64,000 nt of DNA from Yamadazyma tenuis. Its lineage: Eukaryota; Ascomycota; Pichiomycetes; Serinales; Debaryomycetaceae. Each line of letters begins with the position of its first letter. The stretch's first letter is position 1. The notes beneath the pieces were generated by a model, which saw nothing but the letters and a program-made list of their open reading frames with translations, ran no database searches and was not told the origin of the DNA. Shown in pieces: positions 38,033 to 49,200 of the stretch. The DNA is taken from assembly GCF_029203305.1 (NCBI RefSeq), contig NC_089466.1:806001-870000 (forward strand), written 5' to 3'. A program made the translations under genes and the position numbers.

Positions 38033-38243
38033 CGAAGGATCACAGTTTGGGTTTAAATGATGATTTTGTCCAGGTGCCACAATTTCAAACCTTAATGTGC
38101 CGCAGTCGTACCTGCAAATTTTGCGGTGCCGGATATCATTGACTATTTCGGTGGCATGTCTGTTCGATACAAACAGTTGCACGAAGAATTATTACAAATT
38201 GTCATACATACGAGATCTAGTTCTAGGTGAGTCTATGCCTTCC

Positions 38244-40163
38244 TTACACCAACACAAAGGCCGAAAACAACAAACTGTAGCCAAAGTAGAACATCCATGA
38301 CATCATGGTTATCGACGATGCTAAACTCTTCTTTCCTCCGTCGTCATCGTCGTCACTTGATTCACTGCTCGAGCTACTGGAAACTAAAGACTCACTTCCA
38401 TCGGTGGTTCCAGTTGAAGTGAAATTAATTGCTGGGGTGTCGTCATCGACAGCTCCATCCCAACAATAAGTCTCGAAACACCTCTTACACTGTTCAGTTT
38501 GTTCTTGGTTTAATCTATCTTGGGCTCTCTTGATGATGGCACATGCAATACAAGTCTTGAAATCTTCATCTAATGTCAAATTGCCTCTAGTGGCCACTTC
38601 AAACCCGTTCTGGATAACCCCAAGCTTTTCGTCCAACTCATAACTTAATTTGAAGGTAGAAGTGTTGGACCAGTAAGACATGGGACGGTTGGCGGTGTAC
38701 ACCACCAATGGAGGGTATTGTTCGGATGATCCCACCTCCGACGCTAAACTGGAGAAGTTGGAGGCATCGCATCCGAAGAAAGCTGGTCTGGATGTCAAGT
38801 TCAAATTACGGAACGAAGCAGCATCTGGAACATATGGGAAAAGGGTTCCATTACCTTGATCCAAGAATTGTCTCTTATAGGTGTATATCAATGAGGTTCC
38901 ATTTGGCCAGGACTCGTCAGTATCAGCCGAGTTGTCGTAGGCAAAAATCACGTCAACTTCCCTAACAGGCTGAATCAATGGCTGCAATGGGACATTTTGA
39001 AGATCCTCACCTCCATCCACCAAGAACAACGTTTCGTTTTCGGAGATCAGACTGATAGTTCCAATATCACGCTTATAGAAAGGATTGGGTTCGTAGATAG
39101 CAATGTCATCTTCATCGCTACTAACCGACTTCAACAATTTTTCAATCACTCCATTAATGAGCGATGGCAAGTTGGCCGAACTCAATTGCAAGATAAATTG
39201 GTTGAATAAGGAGGAAGATGTACCAATCACAAATCCAGCATTATCGTACCCGGCCACACAGGTGCCATCAACAGGCTTTCCATTCTTCAATTCAGTCCCC
39301 AAGTATTTGGTGTCCATGAACTGATAGAGCGAAGGATCCCAACTGCCAACTTCAAAAGCATTAAACTCAAAAATCGTCGAGTTTCCCGAAATAATCGTCA
39401 GTCCAGGCGTTCTGCCGTCAGCAACAACAATAGGGAAAGGCATATTATGGCTTTTAAAGTCGGAAAGATTTCTAATATCGGAGAAACACAAGGCCACACC
39501 AGCCTCTTCGTAGTCGGGGAAAAACTGGTACGATAAGGCCCTACCCCAAATGTCGGTGATGGACCGATCATAACCAGCATCCTCTTTGTCGTCCAACGCC
39601 GAGTAGATCTGAGTATAATACTCGGCGGCCTTGATAACGTTCCATCCATCAGGGTTAATAATGGAGTCCTCCAAATCCCAGATCTTATCATCATTCATGA
39701 TGTCGGCCACACTGGAGAAGTTGTTCAACACTACCGTTCCCACAAGCCAATTTCCACCAGAAAGTCCCACCAAATACGTGGCCGACTGAAGGATTCCGCC
39801 CAATCCATACTCGTTTGAAGGGTCATATCTGTCATCAAGAGCGAGCAACTGTCCAGCACCGTTTAACATGGCCCGGTAGCCTCCTCCACTGAAGGCAATC
39901 CCAATCTTGATGGTGTCATTGACCTCGTTCATGAAGGAGTCTACATCAAAGTCCGTGAGGTTGGCGTCACTCAAAAACTCTGTTATCCGCTCTTTGGTGA
40001 TGGGGTTTCTCAGTTCCAACCATTCGGATTCTTCGCTTGAAAGTCCATCAGCCGTTCTTAAAAGGTCTTTGTCAGGACATTCTATCGAACCAGGGGCATA
40101 TCCACCGGTGGGGGACTCAGCCCACACAAATGCCAACCAAACCAAAATGAATAATGGGTTCAT
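38244..40163 (-). CDS. Phospholipase B / lysophospholipase, GPI-anchored
   Basis: Encodes 639 residues of the fungal phospholipase B family, secreted enzymes that remove acyl chains from glycerophospholipids. A signal peptide covers about residues 1-15. The oxyanion motif SGGGYRAM (Arg98), the nucleophile in GLSGGNW (Ser135) and the Asp in DGGEDLQNVPLQPL match the cytosolic PLA2-like catalytic dyad. There are many N-glycosylation sites and paired cysteines. A Ser/Asp-rich stretch and a hydrophobic C-terminus (MMSWMFYFGYSLLFSAFVLV) mark a GPI anchor. Which PLB paralogue this is cannot be decided. Confidence 0.94.
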   Translation of the reverse strand: MNPLFILVWLAFVWAESPTGGYAPGSIECPDKDLLRTADGLSSEESEWLELRNPITKERITEFLSDANLTDFDVDSFMNEVNDTIKIGIAFSGGGYRAMLNGAGQLLALDDRYDPSNEYGLGGILQSATYLVGLSGGNWLVGTVVLNNFSSVADIMNDDKIWDLEDSIINPDGWNVIKAAEYYTQIYSALDDKEDAGYDRSITDIWGRALSYQFFPDYEEAGVALCFSDIRNLSDFKSHNMPFPIVVADGRTPGLTIISGNSTIFEFNAFEVGSWDPSLYQFMDTKYLGTELKNGKPVDGTCVAGYDNAGFVIGTSSSLFNQFILQLSSANLPSLINGVIEKLLKSVSSDEDDIAIYEPNPFYKRDIGTISLISENETLFLVDGGEDLQNVPLQPLIQPVREVDVIFAYDNSADTDESWPNGTSLIYTYKRQFLDQGNGTLFPYVPDAASFRNLNLTSRPAFFGCDASNFSSLASEVGSSEQYPPLVVYTANRPMSYWSNTSTFKLSYELDEKLGVIQNGFEVATRGNLTLDEDFKTCIACAIIKRAQDRLNQEQTEQCKRCFETYCWDGAVDDDTPAINFTSTGTTDGSESLVSSSSSSESSDDDDDGGKKSLASSITMMSWMFYFGYSLLFSAFVLV

Positions 40164-40660
40164 TGGCTTACACTCAAAATAGTTGTAGAAAGAAATAAGC
40201 TAAACAAAATAAGGTGTTTGCTCTTGAAGGTGTGAAATTTATTGTTCGCGTTAGTAAAGGAAGGTGGCTTTGACGGAAGGAGACTTGCAGTTATTGGCGC
40301 CACCTAGCGGGTAGTCCTTGTTCATACTTCGGTCTATTGGCCTTTACAAGCTTCATGTAGCCGCCAGGCTGGTGGTTTTCACCGGACGCATAGGATTAAA
40401 AACCCGTTTATTCCTAAACCATCAAAAGCTCCCGGCTCGGCTATAAACTGCTGTGCCTCATTACTAGCACAACCTTTTCCTATGACCTACAGTTACTTTT
40501 GTGTGCCGGTGTAAAACAACGTTATTCCACCACCGGTTTCCTCATTTTCTCGCCCCCCCTTCCCCCATCTCTCTTGTACTTACACTTTCTGTCCTGTCTC
40601 ATCAACTTATCCTGTTGCTTCGCAGCCGCGAAAAATGCTTTAATCAACACAAGGTCGAAG
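40164..40660. promoter_or_regulatory. Divergent promoter between phospholipase B and TVP38
   Basis: 497 bp without a main gene. TATAAA at 40442-40447 faces TVP38. A C/T-rich stretch at about 40545-40575 resembles a yeast 5' leader. Two short upstream ORFs precede TVP38: an 11-codon frame (stop included) starting at 40482 and a Met-Leu-stop frame at 40635-40643. Confidence 0.5.
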
Positions 40661-41755
40661 ATGCCATCAATAGACAATTATGCATCTGAGCCGTCGTTGG
40701 CAGATCGGGTTCGACTGGTAGGTACAAAGTACTTGAAATTATGTCAAAAAGGTCTTGATTGGTATAAACAACAGACTCGGATCAAGCAGGTGTTGATTTC
40801 CTTTGCAGCAATAATTGCCGTCGCTTTGATGGGTGCATTGGCGATATTCCATGTATACATCATCAAATTCCTCATAGAGTTGTCAGACAAATTGGCCGAG
40901 TGGAAATATGGCCCGTTACTTCTTTTCACTTTGGTGTTCTTTGTGGGATTTCCTCCTTTACTTGGGTTTTCTTCACTTTCCCTCTTAACGGGGATGACCT
41001 TAGACATTATCCCAGGATGGGCATTACTTTCCACTTCTTCCATCACCGGTTCGTTTGTATCATTCCTCGTGTACCGACACTTGTTGCTGGACAAGTCCCA
41101 TCAATTGCTCCAGTCGAATGAAACTTTCAAGGTGTTTGCTGAGACCATCAGACAAGATAATAGTCTTTTATTACTTGTTTTGATCAGGTTGTGTCCCTTG
41201 CCGTACTCGTTGTCAAACGGTGCTCTTGCAGCCATTCCCGAGTTGTCAGCATCCACATACCTTCTTGCATCGGTTGTAACTAGTCCTAAATTGTTTGCAC
41301 ATATATTTGTGGGCCATCAGCTCAAGGACATTGGTGATGAGTCCAACTCCACCACCCGACGCGTGGTGGACGGAGTTACCGTCTTGGTGACTGGGCTTGC
41401 TTCGGCTCTTACCACGTATATTATCTATCATAAGATGCAAATTCGGTTGCACAAACACCGTAATTCTGAACCCAATGGGGATTATAACGAAATCATATTC
41501 GGTGATTTCGGTGACGACGAGTCCGGCAACAACTTGGAGTTGAACTCGGCCGACTTCGACGCTGACAATTTTATAATTGATGATGATAACGAAAGTCAGG
41601 TGGAATTGCAGTCTGTCAAGGCCAATTCCAAGTCCCAATCGCCTGTGGACCCTTTCGGGGATGAGGCAGGAGAATTGGATACATTTGAGGTGGATAACAC
41701 CGAGCTTGAAGCTCCCAAAAGCAGCCCCCTGAAACCAGGATATAGAGATTATTGA
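40661..41755 (+). CDS. TVP38: Golgi membrane protein Tvp38 (VTT/DedA family)
   Basis: Encodes 364 residues. Five or six membrane segments surround the VTT (SNARE-associated Golgi) domain, with FVGFPPLLGFSSLSLLTGM and LIRLCPLPYSLSNGALAAI as its conserved blocks. The domain also has the typical re-entrant glycine-rich loop. The C-terminal 110 residues are acidic and cytoplasmic. Tvp38 is found with Tlg2 vesicles in yeast; VTT proteins are linked to lipid scrambling. The ATG at 40661 is the first with similarity; the open frame upstream to 40499 lies in the leader. Confidence 0.92.
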   Translation: MPSIDNYASEPSLADRVRLVGTKYLKLCQKGLDWYKQQTRIKQVLISFAAIIAVALMGALAIFHVYIIKFLIELSDKLAEWKYGPLLLFTLVFFVGFPPLLGFSSLSLLTGMTLDIIPGWALLSTSSITGSFVSFLVYRHLLLDKSHQLLQSNETFKVFAETIRQDNSLLLLVLIRLCPLPYSLSNGALAAIPELSASTYLLASVVTSPKLFAHIFVGHQLKDIGDESNSTTRRVVDGVTVLVTGLASALTTYIIYHKMQIRLHKHRNSEPNGDYNEIIFGDFGDDESGNNLELNSADFDADNFIIDDDNESQVELQSVKANSKSQSPVDPFGDEAGELDTFEVDNTELEAPKSSPLKPGYRDY

Positions 41756-41792
41756 GAGTTTGTTTATAGTGAGTACGTTATGATATATGCCA

Positions 41793-44252
41793 TTATTCTA
41801 TATGCATCAACCGCGTTCTTCTTTTCTCAATTTTATCATTAGAGGACAACCCGTTGTGGTGATTGCCGTAGACATCGCTGAACAGTCGTTGCCCGGAGAT
41901 TATATCCAAGGCATCATGTTCACAGAATATCAAATCATTAATTAAGTAGTAATCATCTGTGATAGAATTCTTGCACCGAAAACACTTCAAGCAATGTAAA
42001 TGCCATTTCTGTTCCAATTCGTTTTCAATACATTCACCTTCAATACCCAAGTGGCACTTCTCACACGTAGACCCATTCAATAAGTGATAGTGTTTATGAC
42101 AGTATGCTTCATCATCAAGCACATAACATTGTACAGATTTGTTGAACTGGATATCGCAGCATTTGTTCATACATTTGAAACACTCACGATGCCACTGTCC
42201 AGTAAGCTCACCGGTTTTCGAGTAAATGGCTTTCTTGCACCCTTTGGCAGTGGGAGAAATCTTTTGTTTACATGCCCGGCATGGACCTGAACCTGATGGG
42301 TACTTGAACTCAGGAGCTTCCCTGGGGTTAATTCTGACCTCAGACGGGGTATGACCTGGTTCCTGGTTCCTGGTGATTGGATGGTCTCCGTAAGTTGGAG
42401 TCTGGTGTGCTTCGGCAAACTCAAACTCCCTACCACGAGTGGGTGAATGACGAACAGATAAAGGTTCAATCGAGTCCTCGTAGTGGGAAGAAAGTCCAGA
42501 TGGTGTGCTAGGGTCCACCTGAAATGCTGGTACGTTGGTGGGTGTTTGCCGGGAGATTTCAATCTGATGAATAGAATCGTTGAAACCGACAGTTTGCTGT
42601 GACTGTTGTTCTTCAGGGAACTGTGTTAGATAAACAGCTTCTTGTTGAATATCAGGAGATTCTTGATCCTCGGGAAATAGGGCTGGGTATGGTTGAGCAA
42701 GAGTTTTTTGTGGTTCTTCAACTTCGTTATCTTCAGGGAAATCAGATGGATAGACTTTTCCGGAAGTCAAGTCAAACTTTGGCGCTGGAGCTGCTTGAGC
42801 AAGAGGTTGCTCTGGTTCTTCAAATTCGTTGTCTTCAGGGAAATCAGCTTTATAAGCTTTTCTAGCAGCCGAGTCAAAAGTGGGAGCTGACGCAGGGGCC
42901 GATGTGGGAGCTGACGCAGGGGCCGATGTGGGAGCTGACAGCGTGAGTAAATCGGTACTACCACCAGTTTTCAATGCTTCTAATTGTCTCTCTAATTCCC
43001 TCTGTACTTCAACATCTTCCTCATCTGAATAGCGGGATTCTCTAGATATAATTGAGCTCACCATTGACAACTGACTCTTCCTGGTGTCACTTACAGTTCC
43101 GTTCCCACTCAAAAAGTTCTGGTAGTCGAGATTCAACTTATTGGAGCCTTGATTGTTAGAAGACTGGAAAGATTCAAACTGAGAAGGTATGTTCACCGGA
43201 TTATTGTGGTCATTGGAATACGAAAGGCGAGGTGCTTCAACACGAATTACTGGGGTTGGAACATCGTTGTAGGTTCCATTATTCTGTTCATTGGTGGGAG
43301 ATTTGTGAGCAGCCATATCATATTTGAATTCGTCCAATGCACTTGATAGCCGTTTGGGTTGGAACTGAGTAGATTCAGCTGGCTTATACGCACCAAGTTG
43401 CACGTGCCTGTTTCTCTTCTCTGGAGTCTCCAATAGCTCATCGGTAGCAACGCTTGCTGAATGGCTCATCTCTCGAGACAACCTAACCGATGTAGCATTG
43501 GTGTCATAGAAGATAGGTGAATGTCCTGTGGACTCATTAGCGGTGTCATCACTTAAATCGTCCTCGACCAGGTCTTGGTGTTTCAAATCAAGAGAAAGCC
43601 CCATGAGATTTTTATTGTACGCTGGTGATGGTGAGAAGTTGAACTCAGAACCAGTAGTAGCCGCATTGTGAGAGTACTGGTTTAGCACAACTGAAGGTTC
43701 TTCTGGAAGCACAGACGGCACCGCTGTGGACCCCGAGTACTTCCGAGGCAGACGAGACTCGTTGTATCCCCCAGTTCGAGAAGTCTTTGCTGTCTTTGTC
43801 GCGTAGGGATTGAAGGAAGGTGCTGCTTGAGGAGAAGTAAGCGACGCACGTTGAAGCTCATCATGAGACTTGGCCCTTGATTGGTATTCCATGATATGTG
43901 GAGGCTGCTTGTTGTTGAGGTGATGGCGGTTCAAGTTGGGTGAGCTACCGTGGTGCTGAGCAAAAGTAGGCGACGCAACCCGTGCTGAGGCAGGAGCTGA
44001 AAACGTCAGTTCAGCCCTTGAATGGGGAGTCGAGCCCAGGGACTTGTTCGTGTGGTGATACTGGCCGTTAAACCCACCTGATCCGGCAGAATGAGGTCCG
44101 TTGTTGCCTCCTTTGTAGATGTCGAATCCAGCTCTTTCATAAACCCCCCGGTACTTATGTTCGGTTTTGAATGGTGGGAACGCCGAATCCTGGACCCGAG
44201 GAGACGGCTCCAGTCGGCGGATCTTGGGATATGATTGTAACTTACTGTCCAT
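41793..44252 (-). CDS. PXL1: Paxillin-like LIM protein
   Basis: Encodes 819 residues. A long disordered Ser/Pro/Asn-rich region is followed by two LIM zinc-binding domains near the C-terminus. LIM1 starts at CRACKQKISPTAKGC and LIM2 at CEKCHLGIEGECIE, with the H..C.KC and C..H(D) ligands visible (WHRECFKC, WHLHCLKCFRC, FCEHDALD). This is the layout of yeast Pxl1, which links Rho1/Cdc42 signalling to polarised growth. Unusual here is a set of acidic repeats before the LIM region: DFPEDNEFEEP, DFPEDNEVEEP, LFPEDQESPD and QFPEEQQSQ. The ATG at 44252 is the first in frame. Confidence 0.83.
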   Translation of the reverse strand: MDSKLQSYPKIRRLEPSPRVQDSAFPPFKTEHKYRGVYERAGFDIYKGGNNGPHSAGSGGFNGQYHHTNKSLGSTPHSRAELTFSAPASARVASPTFAQHHGSSPNLNRHHLNNKQPPHIMEYQSRAKSHDELQRASLTSPQAAPSFNPYATKTAKTSRTGGYNESRLPRKYSGSTAVPSVLPEEPSVVLNQYSHNAATTGSEFNFSPSPAYNKNLMGLSLDLKHQDLVEDDLSDDTANESTGHSPIFYDTNATSVRLSREMSHSASVATDELLETPEKRNRHVQLGAYKPAESTQFQPKRLSSALDEFKYDMAAHKSPTNEQNNGTYNDVPTPVIRVEAPRLSYSNDHNNPVNIPSQFESFQSSNNQGSNKLNLDYQNFLSGNGTVSDTRKSQLSMVSSIISRESRYSDEEDVEVQRELERQLEALKTGGSTDLLTLSAPTSAPASAPTSAPASAPTFDSAARKAYKADFPEDNEFEEPEQPLAQAAPAPKFDLTSGKVYPSDFPEDNEVEEPQKTLAQPYPALFPEDQESPDIQQEAVYLTQFPEEQQSQQTVGFNDSIHQIEISRQTPTNVPAFQVDPSTPSGLSSHYEDSIEPLSVRHSPTRGREFEFAEAHQTPTYGDHPITRNQEPGHTPSEVRINPREAPEFKYPSGSGPCRACKQKISPTAKGCKKAIYSKTGELTGQWHRECFKCMNKCCDIQFNKSVQCYVLDDEAYCHKHYHLLNGSTCEKCHLGIEGECIENELEQKWHLHCLKCFRCKNSITDDYYLINDLIFCEHDALDIISGQRLFSDVYGNHHNGLSSNDKIEKRRTRLMHIE
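42880..42939 (-). repeat. 24-bp tandem repeat in the PXL1-like gene
   Basis: Two perfect copies (42880-42903 and 42904-42927) and a half copy (42928-42939) encode an Ala/Pro/Ser-rich run (SAPTSAPASAPTSAPASAPT). In frame, so copy changes keep the protein intact. Confidence 0.9.
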
Positions 44253-44738
44253 GAAAATGACGGGAAATATGATCTTTTGCAAACAATTAAAATTCTATTT
44301 CTTTCAGGATTGAGCTGATGAATTTCTTGAATGCTTACACGCAAATAAACAAAAGACAAAAACTCAAAAAAGAGACACTTGTAACCCGCACCAGTAGGGT
44401 GGAGGAAATGTACAGGAATAAAGCAGCGAGGCTTCTGATCAGATGAAAGCTGAGTTGTTGGCACCGTCCAACAATCGTGTACAAAAGAACGTCGGTTAAA
44501 CCTTAGTGTTTTGAAAATTTGTCGTTGTTTTGACGCGCATCCGGCCAGACCTTCACGCGGTCGCCAATTTGGTTTGTTACCTTTTATTATTAAGGCTACA
44601 AAGGAGGCAATTGTATTAACTATCTAGGAACCTGATATACCCTCAGGCCTATTTACTTTACCAAACCATTGCATCAGACACGCTTCTGCGCCTGGCTTCA
44701 CTTTTTTCTGTACTTTGTTCGATCTCAGCAGTGCGGTA
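44253..44738. promoter_or_regulatory. Divergent promoter between the PXL1-like gene and MTC2
   Basis: 486 bp. No gene or RNA seen. The right half (44640-44720) is T/C-rich as in a yeast leader. Confidence 0.4.
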
Positions 44739-45824
44739 ATGAACAACTTATTGGTAGCAGTCTCATTGGCATTGGCTAACAATCGGCGCTGTGTCGTTCA
44801 TACGTGTGATTTGGACGCTGCCGTGACAGCCCTTAAAACGGTGGTGTCGCTGGCGGACCTTGAGGCCGTTGAAGTGGATTTGAAGTCACTTTTGGATCAA
44901 AATGACTCGCTTCTATCCAGTTTGACCACACAAGTTTCGGGGAAACGGTGGTTGCGGGATGTACTCATATGGCGCCTGGTAGAGCAATGTACGGCCGAGC
45001 AGCAGCGGCAATTGGTTGGGATTTTGGACCAGCTCGATGGATATGACACCAATGCCCACAGGATTTGTCCTCGTGATACAATACAAATACAAGGTCAGGA
45101 CGTATTTCTCCCTGTGTTCCACACGGTCATCATGGTGGTTGAAGTCAGTGGATTCGAGAACGGTATCAGCGCTGCTGGCTCTATGTTACCAACGTGGTAC
45201 AAGCGACTTAAAGAAAAGTTCTGGTTTTCCCATTTCTATACTCAAGATGGCCAAGATGAGCCCAGGTCGTTGCAGATGGTCGACTATTCAAAAGAACTTC
45301 TCAAGGTTCGAAGTAGAATCCCATGTGTACACCTCAGCCATGAGATCATGGATTATATCCATTCACTAATGGTGTTTATTCGCAATCATCGACTCCAGTC
45401 CCTTGCCCCGTTACAAACCCGGCTACTGACCGATACCATCGACCACGTCTCACTCCTAGCACGTTCTATTGTGGCATGGCTGCGTCGGACCGACTCTGGT
45501 CTGAATACTTCGTTGTACGTCACACCTGAAGTGTGTCAAGTTGCAATGCGCAAAATTGGCTACTGGCTAGTCGATTGGCAGATTCCTGGTGGGCTCTTTG
45601 ACTTATCTGCTCGGGTCCCAACTGGAAAAGATACAGAGGAACAGCTTGAAAATAACCGGAAATTGGTGGTCAATATGCTTGCGGGTGCGTGGTATGGCAG
45701 TGAATGGCCCTACGTGAAAGAGTATATTCAACAGCACGAAGCTCGTTTTGATCCCACCAGTAATACTGGATACCTGAATTCAATGATCGAGGATAGTATT
45801 TCTGCTGTGCAGCCGCCCATGTAA
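44739..45824 (+). CDS. MTC2: Mtc2-like protein (maintenance of telomere capping)
   Basis: Encodes 361 residues resembling yeast Mtc2 (349). Shared blocks are a VFLPxF...WYKRLKEKFWFSHFY segment (yeast IFLPTSF...WLKHKFWF), then YIHSLMVFIRNHRL (yeast YILDIMVHLRTHRL) and DTIDHVSLLARSI. The shape recalls an AAA-like ATPase fold without a P-loop. The molecular function is unknown; yeast mutants interact with a cdc13 telomere defect. CTG and GC-rich codons are more frequent here than in neighbouring genes. The ATG at 44739 is the first in frame. Confidence 0.8.
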   Translation: MNNLLVAVSLALANNRRCVVHTCDLDAAVTALKTVVSLADLEAVEVDLKSLLDQNDSLLSSLTTQVSGKRWLRDVLIWRLVEQCTAEQQRQLVGILDQLDGYDTNAHRICPRDTIQIQGQDVFLPVFHTVIMVVEVSGFENGISAAGSMLPTWYKRLKEKFWFSHFYTQDGQDEPRSLQMVDYSKELLKVRSRIPCVHLSHEIMDYIHSLMVFIRNHRLQSLAPLQTRLLTDTIDHVSLLARSIVAWLRRTDSGLNTSLYVTPEVCQVAMRKIGYWLVDWQIPGGLFDLSARVPTGKDTEEQLENNRKLVVNMLAGAWYGSEWPYVKEYIQQHEARFDPTSNTGYLNSMIEDSISAVQPPM

Positions 45825-46296
45825 TGGTGGAGGTTTCTGGTGCTCAACTGGTGCAGCCTGTGAGGAACATAATGATAATGAAAACCCAATAACAAATTAA
45901 TATTCCGTATTCATTCCTCCTTCGCCCGCTCTGCTTTAGTGTCTCTATATCTCCCTTCTTTCCCTTCTTTCCTACTCCCATCTCCATAGTTTACCAGTTC
46001 TCCTATTTAATAGGTGTGAATACTGGTCCGCGCACACCACGTCGTCAGCCACGACCTGCTCACCCTTTAGTGCGTCCGAATCGACGAAAAATCAAAAGAT
46101 CCAAGTTTCAACTAGCCAACCGTCAATCAAGGCAAACTTGTGGTGAATATTCAACGTTCAATACAACCAATTGAACCGCTTACGTCCCGTCTATCTATCA
46201 CAATCAACGCCTCTGGCATATAAACCCCATAGGTTCCCAGCTCGTGACCCCACAATTGCTAGTTGACTTTGAACTAAGTGCTATAAACAACCGAAT
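45825..46296. promoter_or_regulatory. Upstream region of the clathrin heavy chain gene
   Basis: 472 bp. A pyrimidine-rich stretch runs from about 45912 to 45985 and TATAAA sits at 46219-46224, 73 bp before the ATG. No upstream ATG was seen just before the start. This fits a strongly transcribed gene. Confidence 0.45.
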
Positions 46297-49200
46297 ATGT
46301 CTTCTGATATACCAATTGATTTCACCGAATTGGCCCAGCTCACCCTGGTTGGCATCCAGCCCGCCAGTCTTGATTTCAAGTCTACTACTCTCGAGTCTGA
46401 TCGTTATGTTTGTGTTCGTGAAACTGGTGCTTCGGGTAACACGGTTGCCATCGTTGACTTATACAATAACAATGAGGTCACCAGAAAGAACATGACTGCT
46501 GACAATGCCATCATGCATCCAACAGAGTTTGTGATTTCCTTGAGAGCCAACGGCACAACCATACAAATCTTCAATCTTGGCAGCAAACAAAGATTGAAGT
46601 CCTACACTATGGATGAACCAGTGGTGTTTTGGAAATGGTTAAACAACGAATACTTGGGTTTAATCACCGGATCGGCCGTATTTTACTGGAACGTCTTTGA
46701 TGGTACCAACAACGGGCCCATCAAGTTGACCGAAAGACACCATAGCTTGAACAATGCTCAAATTATAAACATTGTGGCCGAACCTGATTTGAATTGGTTT
46801 GCCATCAACGGTATTGCTCAGGAGGATGGTAGAATCGCTGGTCACATCCAGTTGTTCTCCAAGACTCGAAATGTGTCTCAGGCTATTGAAGGTCATGTTT
46901 CTAAGTTTGCTCTGATTAAGTTGTCAGGTGCTGCTCATCCTACCAAGGTATTCTGTGTTGGAAACAAAAATGCCCAAGGCCAAGGTAACTTACACATCAT
47001 TGAAATCGACCATGTGGACGGTAACCCACCTTTTCCAAAGAAATCTGTCGACATCTTCTTCCCTCCAGATGCTACCAATGATTTCCCTATAAGCTTACAA
47101 GCTTCTGATAAATACGGAATTGTCTACATTTTAACCAAATATGGTTTTATTCACTTGTATGACATGGAAACCGGATCTAACTTGTTTGTCAATAGGATCA
47201 CTGCTGACCCAGTTTTCACCGCCAGTGCTTTCAAAGACGGAACAGGTATAATTACCATCAACAAAGCTGGTCAAGTGTTGAGTGTTGAAGTTTCTAGAGA
47301 TAGAATCGTCCCTTATGTCTTAGACAAGTTGTCCAACGTGTCTTTGGCTTTATCGCTTTCATCTCGTGGAGGTTTCCCTGGTGCTGAAAACTTGTTTACT
47401 CAACAGTTTCAAAACTACTTGAATCAAGGTGATTACACCAATGCCGCAAAGGTAGCTGCCTCTTCGGAACAATTGCGTACTCCAGATACCATCAACAAAT
47501 TGAAACACATCACTCCAGCCCCTGGTCAAATCTCTCCAATCTTGCAATACTTTTCTACTCTATTGGACAGAGGTACCTTAAATAAGTACGAATCCATTGA
47601 ATTGGCTAAGCCAGTCTTGCAACAAGATAGGAAACCATTGTTTGAAAAATGGTTGAAGGAAGACAAGTTAACCTCTTCAGAAGAATTGGGTGATATTGTT
47701 AAGTCTTACAATGACACCACCTTGGCTTTGGCTGTTTACATTAGAGCTAATGTTCACATTAAGGTGGTTTCTTCTTTGGCTGAATTGGGCCAGTTTGACA
47801 AGATTATGCCTTATTGTCAAAAGGTTGGTTACTCACCAGATTACACCAACTTGATCCAAAACTTGGTTAGAGTCAACCCTGATAAGGCCAGTGAATTCGC
47901 AACTTCCTTGTTGCAAACCCCAGATTCAAACATAAATGTGGAAAACGTTGCTGATTTATTCTTCTCCCAAAACTATATTCAACAAGGTACAGCCTTTTTA
48001 TTGGATGCTTTGAAGAATGATTCTCCAGCCGAAGGTCACTTACAAACCAAGGTGTTGGAAATCAACTTGTTGCATGCTCCACAAGTTGCTGATGCCATCT
48101 TGGGTAACAACATGTTTAGTCACTACGATAAACCAAGCATTGGTAAATTGTGTGAAAAGTCTGGTTTGTTTCAGAGAGCATTGGAACATTATGATGACTT
48201 GAAGGACATTAAGAGAGTCATTGTTCACACTAATGTGTTACCTAATGACTGGTTGGTCGCATACTTTGGTCAATTAACTGTTGAGCAAACAGTTGCTTGT
48301 ATCAAGGAATTGTTATCTAACAATATGCAACAAAACTTGCAAGTTATTATCCAAGTTGCAACTAAGTATTCTGACTTGATTGGCCCATTGAACTTGATCA
48401 AGATCTTTGAAACCTACAAGTGTACTGAAGGTGAATACTACTACTTGTCGTCAATTGTCAACTTGACTCAGGAACCAGACGTGGTGTTCAAGTACATCCA
48501 ATGTGCTGCTAGAATGAACCAACCAAAGGAAATTGAAAGAGTCGTGAGAGATAACAATGTCTACAATGGTGAAAAAGTCAAGAACTTCTTGAAGGAGTTC
48601 AAATTGGATGACCAATTACCTTTGATCATTGTTTGTGACAGATTTAACTTTGTTCACGATTTGATCTTGTACTTGTACAAGAACCAATACTTCAAGTTTA
48701 TTGAAGTTTACGTTCAACAAGTTAACTCAGCCAACACTCCTCAAGTTGTTGCTGGTTTGTTGGATGTTGACTGTGACGAAACAATTATCAAGAACTTGTT
48801 GAATTCTGTCATTGGTAGAGTTCCAATCAAAGAATTGGTAGTTGAAGTCGAAAAGAGAAACAGATTGAAGATATTGTTACCATTCTTGGAGGCTACCTTA
48901 CAAGGCGGGTCTAATGATCAAGAGGTGTATAATACTTTGGCAAAGATTTACATCGACTCCAATAACTCTCCAGAAAAATTCTTGCAAGAGAACAGCAATT
49001 ACGACACTTTGGTTGTTGGTAAGTACTGTGAAAAGAGAGATCCATACTTGGCTTACATTTCTTACTCTAAAGGTGGAAATGATGATGAATTGATCAACAT
49101 CACCAATGAAAACAAAATGTACAAATACCAAGCTAGATATTTGTTGGCCAAGTCTGATTTCGACTTGTGGAACAAGGTTTTGGGCGATGATAACATTCAT

